A stretch of DNA of 5,857 nucleotides, taken from Methanobacteriota archaeon. Its GTDB lineage: Archaea; Thermoplasmatota; Poseidoniia; Poseidoniales; Poseidoniaceae. A model generated the notes under the pieces. It was not told the origin of the DNA. It saw only the letters and a program-made list of their open reading frames with translations, and did not search any database. The DNA lies in NCBI GenBank assembly GCA_002697705.1, contig NZXL01000052.1:2732-8588 (forward strand), read 5' to 3'. Below are positions 1 to 5,857 of the stretch, in pieces (the stretch's first letter is position 1; each line of letters opens with the position of its first letter). Made by a program: the position numbers and the translations under genes.

Positions 1-2
1 TA

Positions 3-443
3 TTTCATCAAATTCTTTTAATTTTGACTTGGTTTATTTGGCTAATATTCATATTCCTACCTGCAAAAGTTGACCTTAGAGGTTCAATTGACTATGAAGA
101 AATGGGTATTTGGTCTGGATTTTTTGAACTACTTCATGCATCTGATACTCCATGGAATGCATGGCCTTCACTTCATATTGTACAAAGTCTATTGAGTGTT
201 TTAGTGGTTCAAAGGTGGCATTCCGGGACATCAAATAAGCATAATTTTTCACTAGCAATATTGTGGTTTTGCTGGATATTACTGGCCATATCGGTTTTGA
301 CAACCAAGCAACACTTCATTTGGGATACTGTAACAGCGATTGTGATATCCTTAGCTGCTTGGAAATATTGGTTTTTACCTATCCTTAACCGTTCAAACGA
401 TGAAGAAATGATTTCAGACTTTGAAAGTATTATGAGTGATTAA
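3..443 (+). CDS. PAP2-family membrane phosphatase or phosphotransferase, 5'-truncated
   Basis: This is the C-terminal part of an integral membrane protein of the PAP2 (phosphatidic acid phosphatase type 2) superfamily, which removes or transfers phosphate groups on lipid or isoprenoid phosphates at the membrane surface. The frame is open to the left edge (first whole codon at 3), so the true start lies upstream; the TTG at 24 sits inside a hydrophobic helix and is unlikely to be the start. Two of the three family signature motifs are visible: PSLH at 165-176 (canonical PSxH, catalytic His) and TKQHFIWD at about 303-326, which supplies the second catalytic His and the Asp (HxxxD). The Thr-Lys-Gln-His form resembles the inositol-phosphorylceramide-synthase-like PAP2 branch. 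Hydrophobic stretches lie near 3-60, 165-210, 246-300 and 327-380, and an acidic tail follows. The first motif (KxxxxxxRP) must be outside the window. The TAA stop overlaps that of the convergent downstream gene. The family call is firm; the substrate is unknown. Confidence 0.82.
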   Translation, partial: FHQILLILTWFIWLIFIFLPAKVDLRGSIDYEEMGIWSGFFELLHASDTPWNAWPSLHIVQSLLSVLVVQRWHSGTSNKHNFSLAILWFCWILLAISVLTTKQHFIWDTVTAIVISLAAWKYWFLPILNRSNDEEMISDFESIMSD

Positions 444-1906
444 CCAAATACTAAACTAACTATATCCGGATTGGTCAAGTATATTGTCAAACTAATTCCA
501 GCCATTATCATCATCCACGAGCCTACCAACTTAATCATACCAGTTGCCCTTCTAAGGAAATTAATCATTACTTGACGACCAAGTCCAACCATCAATGTAA
601 CTACAATCATCAATACAAGTAGACCCATCATTAGACCACCAATTCCTAGAGCAGTTGCACTTCCTCCAAGTGTGCTTAAGTAAAGTACGAACGGTAAAAC
701 TGCAGCAGCAGTACAATCGATTGATGCAGCCGCATATCCTATACCATAGAGATACATATTTCTCTTTGGCGTGAAAATTTCATCATCCTCTGTAGTACTA
801 TACCTATCTACGAATTTCTGAACAAATCCCATCAAGTGAGAAGTGATACCAAGCAACATCATAGAACCTAAAATCACAAGGAGTATTGCTATTCCTATGG
901 CGATGGAGTGAACAAGACCTGATTTTTCAAATGCTTCCCCCATTATCATTGCCACTATTCCAATCAGTAAGAAAAATGTCCACATACCCAAACCTGAAAG
1001 AGCACCGATTACAACCGGACTAGGCATTTTAGTTTTCAGTTTACCAGCTTCAATTAGTTCATCTTCACGTGCTCCAAGTGAGAGGTAATAGGAAATAAAC
1101 CCTGGAAGAACAGGGAAGGCACATGGTGAGAAATAAACCAGTATTGATAGAATCAATCCCAATACAAAAATTGCGACATATGAAGTTGAAGGCTCTTCCC
1201 AAGCAATACGTAGATCAATTGTATCTTCAAGTTCGCCCGTCAAAGCAGTTTCAACTACTGAATCAAAAGATTTCCATCCATCGGTTGGGGTTCCAGTAGA
1301 CTGTCTGGCTATGATGTAACCCTCCTCATCTAATACCATTACAACAGGTATTTGTCCAGTACCGGCGGTGGTGAATAGTCTAACAGGGTCAGTTGTAGAA
1401 CCATCTTCAAGTATTGCAGAATCTGTAGTGCCTATTCCTGTTGGATAATAAGGAACATGATAAGCACCTGAAGACTCGTTAAGATAGTCAAGCCCTTCTG
1501 CATACCAAGAACCATAGGCGAAAACTTTGAGAGTTTTATTTGAATTATTTGCTAATTCATGCCAAGAGTCCAAATTATCTTCCAAGTGCTCTTGAACTGA
1601 ATGGCAGTTACTACAATCTCGAGCCATGAAATCTAGAATTATTATATCTCCAATGTGTTCATCGAGACTAAACCATCCTGTTTCGTTGGCCAAAGGTGCT
1701 TCATAATCAGAGCGATTCAATGATTCGAAGACTATGTTTGGAACTGGGGCTGGGTCTGCATCGGATTGAAAAATTTCATCCATACTGTCAAACATCGACA
1801 ATGCAGCAAATGATATTGTCACAAACATCACTGCAGCAATTCCAAATGCTTTCCATGTTTCTGAGCGTTTGAATACCCCAAAATCTACTTGGGATAAGAT
1901 TCGCAT
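440..1906 (-). CDS. Thioredoxin-like/CcdA (DsbD-type) membrane thiol-disulfide protein
   Basis: This 488-residue protein probably carries reducing electrons across the membrane to extracytoplasmic thiols, as CcdA and DsbD do. Residues 21-39 form an N-terminal membrane anchor. Residues about 78-225 are a TlpA/ResA-like thioredoxin domain with a CSNC active site (C98, C101) and a probable cis-Pro at P187 in GQIPVV. The C-terminal half is a CcdA/DsbD membrane domain with about six helices (near 242-276, 299-321, 330-355, 384-410, 413-441 and 457-477). Its two signature cysteines are C262 in FSPCAFPVLPG and C398 in IDCTAAAVLP. These four are the only cysteines in the protein. Five N-glycosylation sequons (N64, N74, N120, N123, N143) surround the thioredoxin domain, consistent with an external location. 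Bacterial DsbD carries its thioredoxin domain at the C-terminus, so the order here is reversed. The ATG start is supported by GGAG (complement of 1912-1915) five bases upstream and by the complete anchor. The gene is divergent from the TSP3 protein gene. A role in cytochrome c maturation is possible, but no heme genes are nearby. Confidence 0.85.
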   Translation of the reverse strand: MRILSQVDFGVFKRSETWKAFGIAAVMFVTISFAALSMFDSMDEIFQSDADPAPVPNIVFESLNRSDYEAPLANETGWFSLDEHIGDIIILDFMARDCSNCHSVQEHLEDNLDSWHELANNSNKTLKVFAYGSWYAEGLDYLNESSGAYHVPYYPTGIGTTDSAILEDGSTTDPVRLFTTAGTGQIPVVMVLDEEGYIIARQSTGTPTDGWKSFDSVVETALTGELEDTIDLRIAWEEPSTSYVAIFVLGLILSILVYFSPCAFPVLPGFISYYLSLGAREDELIEAGKLKTKMPSPVVIGALSGLGMWTFFLLIGIVAMIMGEAFEKSGLVHSIAIGIAILLVILGSMMLLGITSHLMGFVQKFVDRYSTTEDDEIFTPKRNMYLYGIGYAAASIDCTAAAVLPFVLYLSTLGGSATALGIGGLMMGLLVLMIVVTLMVGLGRQVMINFLRRATGMIKLVGSWMMIMAGISLTIYLTNPDIVSLVFG

Positions 1907-2005
1907 GGTTACTCCAATAAGTGGGTGTTATTGAAATTGCCTTAGGGTTGTTTTGTCTAATCAATGCACCAATCGATTTAAAGCATATCTTGGTGAGCCA
2001 AAGTT
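1907..2005. promoter_or_regulatory. Divergent intergenic region with candidate promoters for both flanking genes
   Basis: These 99 bp separate the divergent redox gene and TSP3 protein gene and must carry both promoters unless one lies inside a coding region. For the + strand gene, GGTGA at 1992-1996 matches part of the archaeal Shine-Dalgarno consensus and lies nine bases before the ATG at 2006. For the minus-strand gene, GGAG (complement of 1912-1915) lies five bases before its ATG. The best TATA-like element is TTTAAAG at 1977-1983, next to the 8-bp palindrome AATCGATT (1971-1978). From there a + strand transcript would start close to the ATG, which fits poorly with a used Shine-Dalgarno site. 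On the other strand it would give a leader of roughly 40-50 bases. The start codons are well supported; the TATA assignment and its direction are not. Confidence 0.45.
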
Positions 2006-4306
2006 ATGCGCTTATCTAGATTCAGTGTTTTAGGTTTCTTCATAATTATTTTGATGGCGAGTCAATCACCAATTATTGATGCATCATCAACTGGAAAACA
2101 CAATAGTAGTGGTGGATGTAGTTGCCACTATAATACAGGTGCTTTACCCGCAATAAATCATAACTTTCCTCTAGCCTATTCAGCAGGGCAAACTTACTCT
2201 ATAACAATCAGTCTTTCCGCTGGTTCTGCTGGAGGATTTTCTGTTGCTGCTGACAAAGGTTCATTTTCAAATGCCGGAACTGGTGTTTCGATAAATGGCG
2301 CTAGTGTCACACATACATCCAGCGGTTCAACATCGTGGACATTTGATTGGGTTGCACCTAGTGTGAATTCAGGAACGGCAACCATAGACATGGCTGGATT
2401 GATGGCTAATTCAAATGGTCAAAATTCTGGAGATGGATGGACTACTGACACACATACTATTACTGAAAATTTGCCAAAGAATTATGTCCCAGAGGCGACA
2501 AATGTTGTACTTAACCCTAGTTCAAATGCTGCATCAAATTCAGATATTACTGTGAGTTATACTTACTATGACGCTAATGGAGATCCTGAATCTGGAACCG
2601 AAATCAACTGGTTAAAAGATGGAAATATTGAAACTAGTTATTTTGGCCTTACCACATTACCTAGTTCTGCAACAACAGTAGGAGAAATTTGGGAAGTCAC
2701 AATTAAGCCTAAAGATGGTGTTGATTTTGGTCTACTAGTAGAATCAGATGCAGTAAACATCACTGCACCAACTCAAGCAGATGCTGATGGTGATGGATAT
2801 CCGGATTCAACAGATGCTTTTCCAAATGATTCTTCAGAATGGCAAGATACTGATGGAGACGGGGTCGGGGATAATGGAGATGCATTCCCTAATGATGCAA
2901 CTGAAACTTTAGATTCTGATTCCGATGGTGTCGGAGATAACTCTGATGCATTCCCTAATGATGCTTCTGAAACATTGGACTCAGATGGAGATACCGTTGG
3001 TGATAACGCTGATGCTTTCCCTAATGATGCAACTGAAACTGTTGATTCTGATTCTGATGGAGTTGGAGATAATTCCGATGTATTCCCTAATGATGCAACT
3101 GAAACTGTTGATTCGGATTCCGATGGTGTTGGAGATAACTCCGATGCATTCCCTAATGATGCCTCTGAAACATTAGACACCGATGGAGATACTGTTGGAG
3201 ATAACGCTGACGCATTCCCTGATGATGCTTCTGAAACACTAGATACTGACATGGACGGAGTTGGAGATAACTCCGATGCATTCCCTAATGATGCTTCTGA
3301 AACACTAGATACTGACATGGACGGAGTTGGGGATAATGCTGACGCATTCCCTCTAAATGATCAAGAAACTGTTGATACTGATGGAGATGGAACCGGTGAC
3401 AACTCTGATTCTGATGATGATGATGACGGAACTCTTGATGTAAATGATGCATTCCCATTTAATTCAAGCGAAACTACCGATTCTGATTCTGATGGTATTG
3501 GAGATAATGCTGACACAGATGATGACGGAGATGGTATTCTTGACACTGATGATGCAAGTCATCCAAGTAATATCGGTAAAGACGATACTGATGGCGACCA
3601 AGTCATCGATGATGTTGACCCTGATGATGATGGTGATGATGTAATTGATACTGTAGATGCATTCCCTAAAGACAAGAATGAATCAATGGACTCAGATGGA
3701 GATGGAGTAGGCGATAATGCTGATGCATTTGATAATGACCCAACTGAAACTGTCGATACTGATGGTGATATGGTTGGAGATAATTCGGATTTATACCCTA
3801 ACGACCCAACTGAATCCGCTGATACAGATGGCGATGGTGTTGCTGATAATGCCGATGCATTCCCTAATGATGCTTCGGAAACCAAAGATTCAGATGGTAA
3901 TGGTGTTGGTGATATTGAACAACAGGCTTCCGAAGATAAGGCGAAACAAACTAAAATTATTCTAATTGTCGTCCTAGTATTAATCTCTGGAGCAGTTGCA
4001 ACTGTCTTATTCATGCGTAAAGGTAGAGAAGGAACAGTCAAAGATTTCTCTGCAAGTCAAGATGTTGCAAATAACCTCGTTGTAGACGACCCTTCTAGCA
4101 TTTCTCAACAACCAATGATGGAACAGCCAACTATAGTACAACCAGTGGTACAACCAGTTGTAGAACCAGTAGCACAACCTGTAGCACAACCTATACCAGA
4201 ACCAACTGTACTTCAACAGTGGACCGATGAAGCAGGATATACTTGGAGAAGTATGAGTGACGGAAGTATGACTTGGTGGACTGGTACAGAGTGGCAGAAA
4301 CGCTGA
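2006..4306 (+). CDS. Secreted, membrane-anchored TSP3-repeat protein with Reeler-like domain
   Basis: This 766-residue surface protein probably acts outside the cell in calcium binding, adhesion or envelope structure; no enzymatic motif is seen. Residues 1-26 are a signal peptide (basic MRLSR, a hydrophobic core, likely cleavage after IDA). Residues about 36-155 resemble the Reeler-like 'choice-of-anchor V' domain: a CSCH motif (C38, C40, H41), a YSITISL strand, and WTFDWVAP followed by an N/G-rich end. Residues about 160-255 look like a beta-sandwich (Ig/PKD-like) domain. Residues 259-640 are Asp-rich TSP3 repeats (DxDxDGxGDN.DAFPND), each expected to bind calcium. A single helix at 650-669 followed by RKGR implies an external N-terminus and an internal tail. 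The tail has a Pro/Gln/Val linker (about 707-733) and a Trp-rich segment (739-764, with WTD, YTWR, TWWTG and TEWQ) similar to DUF2510-like tail modules. C38 and C40 are its only cysteines. Start: ATG with GGTGA nine bases upstream. The stop abuts the pheS stop. Architecture is clear; function is inferred only. Confidence 0.87.
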   Translation: MRLSRFSVLGFFIIILMASQSPIIDASSTGKHNSSGGCSCHYNTGALPAINHNFPLAYSAGQTYSITISLSAGSAGGFSVAADKGSFSNAGTGVSINGASVTHTSSGSTSWTFDWVAPSVNSGTATIDMAGLMANSNGQNSGDGWTTDTHTITENLPKNYVPEATNVVLNPSSNAASNSDITVSYTYYDANGDPESGTEINWLKDGNIETSYFGLTTLPSSATTVGEIWEVTIKPKDGVDFGLLVESDAVNITAPTQADADGDGYPDSTDAFPNDSSEWQDTDGDGVGDNGDAFPNDATETLDSDSDGVGDNSDAFPNDASETLDSDGDTVGDNADAFPNDATETVDSDSDGVGDNSDVFPNDATETVDSDSDGVGDNSDAFPNDASETLDTDGDTVGDNADAFPDDASETLDTDMDGVGDNSDAFPNDASETLDTDMDGVGDNADAFPLNDQETVDTDGDGTGDNSDSDDDDDGTLDVNDAFPFNSSETTDSDSDGIGDNADTDDDGDGILDTDDASHPSNIGKDDTDGDQVIDDVDPDDDGDDVIDTVDAFPKDKNESMDSDGDGVGDNADAFDNDPTETVDTDGDMVGDNSDLYPNDPTESADTDGDGVADNADAFPNDASETKDSDGNGVGDIEQQASEDKAKQTKIILIVVLVLISGAVATVLFMRKGREGTVKDFSASQDVANNLVVDDPSSISQQPMMEQPTIVQPVVQPVVEPVAQPVAQPIPEPTVLQQWTDEAGYTWRSMSDGSMTWWTGTEWQKR
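2780..3373 (+). repeat. Nine tandem 66-bp repeats encoding 22-residue TSP3 units
   Basis: Nine consecutive units of 22 codons encode residues 259-456 of the surface protein, each following roughly D[TS]D.DGVGDN.DAFPNDA[ST]ET[LV]. Similarity extends to the DNA. An exact 43-base match links 3222-3264 with 3288-3330 at a spacing of 66, and TTCCCTAATGATGC recurs unit after unit. The first unit (WQ-ending, Tyr-Pro in place of Val-Gly) is the most diverged, as expected for an edge repeat. High DNA identity between neighbours points to recent duplication or gene conversion, and copy number may vary between strains. Confidence 0.9.
3374..3688 (+). repeat. Three longer TSP3 units of 35 residues (105 bp)
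   Basis: Residues 457-561 consist of three 35-residue units that carry an additional Asp-rich calcium loop compared with the 22-residue type (for example the DTDDDGDGILDTDD stretch near 503-516). They separate the two blocks of short units. The middle unit has lost the DAFP core (DASHPSN instead). A short GAT run (four GAT then GAC, 3413-3427) lies in the first unit. DNA identity between the three is visibly lower than among the 66-bp units, so this block is probably older. Confidence 0.82.
3689..3886 (+). repeat. Three further 66-bp TSP3 repeat units, membrane-proximal
   Basis: Residues 562-627 return to the 22-residue pattern (for example D.DGDGVGDNADAF), with NDPTE in two of the units rather than NDATE or NDASE, and LYPND in one. 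They are more diverged from each other than the first block. A partial unit (DSDGNGVGD, residues 628-636) follows before the charged stretch leading into the membrane helix. Confidence 0.85.
4124..4204 (+). repeat. Short Pro/Gln/Val-rich repeat encoding the cytoplasmic linker
   Basis: Residues 707-733 of the surface protein are built from degenerate four-residue units of the type QPV[VA] or EPVA, encoded by imperfect CAACCAGTNGTA/CAACCTGTAGCA 12-base repeats. The segment lies between the membrane helix and the Trp-rich C-terminal module, so it is probably an extended flexible spacer on the cytoplasmic side. Confidence 0.7.
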
Positions 4307-5791
4307 TCAAATAATCGGTTGATTTCTTAACCACTCTAAGTCTGAAATGTATAATTGACGAATGTCATCAAGGCCTAAAACTAGCATAGCTAATCTTTCT
4401 AGTCCCATTCCCCAAGCTAAGACAGGACTAGAAATACCTAGGGGTTCAGTTACTTCTGGACGGAAAATTCCGGCCCCACCAAGTTCTAACCACTTACCTC
4501 GCCATTTCACTTCAATCTCCAAACTTGGTTCAGTATAAGGGAAATAAGCAGGTCTTACTCTGACTTCAGGGTATCCCATCTTGTGGTAAAAAGTCTTCAA
4601 AGTAGTAACCAACATCTGTAAATTTGCACCTTCTTCCATTATTATTCCTTCAATTTGATGGAATTCCGGTAAATGAGTTCGGTCTATTGCTTCCTTTCTA
4701 AAAACTCTATCAACGGTAAACATACGACATGGTTTTGATGGATTATCTGCAAGATACTGAATTGTGTTAACTGTAGTGTGAGTGCGTAAGAGGCCTTTTT
4801 GAGATGTTTCTTTGGAAAAATCTCCACCCCAACCTACTGAACCAGTATCTCCACCATGCTTGTGAATTCCAGACCATAAACTCATTACATCGTCAGGAAG
4901 TTCCATCTTTTCTGGATTATCTAAATAAAAAGTGTCTTGCATTTCCCTTGCGGGGTGATCTTGGGGTATGAATAAGGCATCCATGTTCCATCCCGCAGTT
5001 TGCACATAATCTTCGACCAATTCCGAAAATCCCATCTCTAAGAATATATTTCTAATCCTTTCAATCAATGCTTGCATTGGATGACTTCTTCCAGTTCTAG
5101 GTGTTGCCGATTCAAGAGTCACGTCAAAGGAACGGAATTCTGCATCTCTCCAATTATCGCTTTGTAGTAATTCAGGAGTTATCTCTGTGACCATTTCTTT
5201 TTCAACTAGTAAATTAGGATCTACAGAAATACCGCTCTGATTGATTTTCCATGAACGGGTTGTGGATTCTTGATTTTCAATAAATCCCTTTCTCCCTCTG
5301 AAGTGTTCAACCATTTCCGGATCTAGATTTTCGACTACATCTGGTAAACTCGTAAGGAAACTTGCTCTTTGTGAAATGATTTCCTCTACCTGGATTTTAT
5401 CATCAGCAACAAATTTTCCGCCGACTAATTGCACCCCGATTCTCTTGAGCAGACCAACACCTGGGCCGGCCTCATGTCGTTCAAATGATTGCTGTAAAGA
5501 AGCCATGTCAGCGGCATCAGTATTCGATATCCAAGACCATAATCTTGCTTCAAGGAGGCCATTTTCAGTGGCAGAAATTCCCTGTGCTGAAAGCCTAATA
5601 GTGGTTTTAACGCTCTCTTCAATGTCAACAACTCCAGCATTAGATAATCCTAATCCAGCACCAACTGCTACTGCTTGGTCACTCCAATTACAAGACGATA
5701 AAATCTCTTCTAGTGACCACTTTTTTGAAGTGTCTGACTGCATTAATTTCAACATTCGACGCTCCGGATTGAGTAATTTGGAGGCGTCCAT
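4307..5791 (-). CDS. pheS: Phenylalanyl-tRNA synthetase alpha subunit
   Basis: The 494-residue product is the catalytic subunit of class II phenylalanyl-tRNA synthetase, which with PheT forms an (alpha-beta)2 enzyme charging tRNA-Phe in the cytoplasm. The length matches the long archaeal/eukaryotic PheS form. Residues 1 to about 200 are the N-terminal extension that in this branch folds as winged-helix-like modules (MLKLMQ, WSLEEI and a GLGLSNAGV stretch). The catalytic core follows. Motif 1 lies around residues 237-255 (HPM...IRNIFLEMGF). DHPAREMQDTFYL is at 278-290. Motif 2 is FRKEAIDRTHLPEFHQIEG (364-382). The phenylalanine-pocket segment FPYTEPSLEIEV is at 417-428. Motif 3 is GMGLERLAML (461-470). 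The ATG at 5791 is the only plausible start because an in-frame TAG lies six codons upstream. No good Shine-Dalgarno site precedes it (GAAGG is only three bases away), so translation may be leaderless or weakly led. No pheT is in the window. The gene is complete and all expected motifs are present. Confidence 0.97.
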   Translation of the reverse strand: MDASKLLNPERRMLKLMQSDTSKKWSLEEILSSCNWSDQAVAVGAGLGLSNAGVVDIEESVKTTIRLSAQGISATENGLLEARLWSWISNTDAADMASLQQSFERHEAGPGVGLLKRIGVQLVGGKFVADDKIQVEEIISQRASFLTSLPDVVENLDPEMVEHFRGRKGFIENQESTTRSWKINQSGISVDPNLLVEKEMVTEITPELLQSDNWRDAEFRSFDVTLESATPRTGRSHPMQALIERIRNIFLEMGFSELVEDYVQTAGWNMDALFIPQDHPAREMQDTFYLDNPEKMELPDDVMSLWSGIHKHGGDTGSVGWGGDFSKETSQKGLLRTHTTVNTIQYLADNPSKPCRMFTVDRVFRKEAIDRTHLPEFHQIEGIIMEEGANLQMLVTTLKTFYHKMGYPEVRVRPAYFPYTEPSLEIEVKWRGKWLELGGAGIFRPEVTEPLGISSPVLAWGMGLERLAMLVLGLDDIRQLYISDLEWLRNQPII

Positions 5792-5857
5792 GAACCTTCG
5801 AGGAATAATCTATCTTTCAAATCTATGCCTGACTATTAGATAAAAAAACCCATTATG
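5792..5857 (-). promoter_or_regulatory. Upstream region of pheS with a T-rich candidate TATA element
   Basis: No gene is seen in these 66 bp between the pheS start and the window edge. On the minus strand a T-tract runs into a TATA-like TTTATCTA (complement of 5837-5844), about 45 bases before the pheS ATG. This would give a leader of roughly 20-25 bases. The same run of seven T could instead be the terminator of another minus-strand gene lying beyond the edge, since archaeal termination often uses T-tracts. The sequence alone does not separate these two readings. Confidence 0.25.

Noticed and set aside
24..26. TTG as the start codon of the PAP2 gene
   Set aside because: The frame stays open and hydrophobic back to position 3, and the first PAP2 motif is missing, so the gene begins outside the window.
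2116..2130. Possible heme c attachment site
   Set aside because: The motif is CSCH (one residue between the cysteines), not CxxCH, so covalent heme binding is not supported.
2773..3318. 181-residue minus-strand open frame within the TSP3 gene, rich in Ser/Pro/Glu/Val repeats
   Set aside because: It is the antisense image of the 66-bp repeats. Because each unit is a whole number of codons, one frame staying open keeps all of them open. The + strand protein has a coherent domain order and the antisense one does not.
2780..3886. Regular direct repeats that could suggest a CRISPR array
   Set aside because: The units are contiguous with no unique spacers, they are in frame, and they encode TSP3 calcium-binding repeats.
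3559..4041. 160-residue minus-strand open frame
   Set aside because: It is antisense to the TSP3 repeats and membrane helix, with Ser/Pro-rich low complexity and no recognisable start context.
4007..4216. 69-residue minus-strand frame rich in Tyr, Trp, Leu and Cys, resembling a small membrane protein
   Set aside because: It is the complement of the CAACCAGTNGTA-type repeats that encode the Pro/Gln/Val linker, so its hydrophobic periodicity is a by-product.
5376..5843. 155-residue + strand open frame opposite the start of pheS
   Set aside because: It lies wholly antisense to well-conserved pheS coding sequence and its upstream region, and shows no domain-like pattern.
1..5857. tRNA, rRNA, insertion sequence or attachment site
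   Set aside because: No cloverleaf, rRNA-like stretch, transposase or terminal inverted repeat was recognised by eye. Nearly all the DNA is accounted for by four protein genes.

Overview
The window looks like a gene-dense stretch of an archaeal chromosome, most plausibly from a marine planktonic euryarchaeon of the Marine Group II (Poseidoniales) type. The evidence is an archaeal-style phenylalanyl-tRNA synthetase alpha subunit, a large secreted protein with Asp-rich thrombospondin type 3 (TSP3) repeats, one membrane anchor and a Trp-rich C-terminal tail, AT-leaning base use, and almost no intergenic DNA. The lineage is inferred from protein style; no marker gene or rRNA is present to prove it.

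Layout from left to right. (1) The 3' end of a PAP2-family membrane phosphatase/transferase gene on the + strand, cut by the window edge (3-443). (2) A convergent minus-strand gene (440-1906) for a membrane thiol-disulfide protein: an N-terminal anchor, an extracytoplasmic thioredoxin-like domain with a CSNC site, then a CcdA/DsbD-type membrane domain. (3) A 99-bp divergent intergenic region (1907-2005), the only complete intergenic region in the window. (4) A + strand gene (2006-4306) for a 766-residue surface protein: signal peptide, Reeler-like ('choice-of-anchor V') domain with a CSCH motif, a beta-sandwich-like domain, about 15 TSP3 calcium-binding repeats encoded by a 66-bp tandem DNA repeat, one membrane helix, a Pro/Gln/Val linker and a Trp-rich cytoplasmic tail. 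(5) A minus-strand pheS gene (4307-5791), followed by 66 bp of its upstream region up to the window edge.

Both convergent gene pairs meet stop-to-stop on palindromes: TTAA at 440-443 and TGATCA at 4304-4309. No room is left for separate terminators.

The most interesting point is the divergent pair in the middle. The redox protein has exactly four cysteines, and all four fall in the two expected redox pairs. The surface protein across the shared promoter region has only two cysteines in 766 residues, as CxC just after its signal peptide. A redox enzyme and substrate relationship is a reasonable but unproven inference. PheS and the PAP2 protein look unrelated to it.
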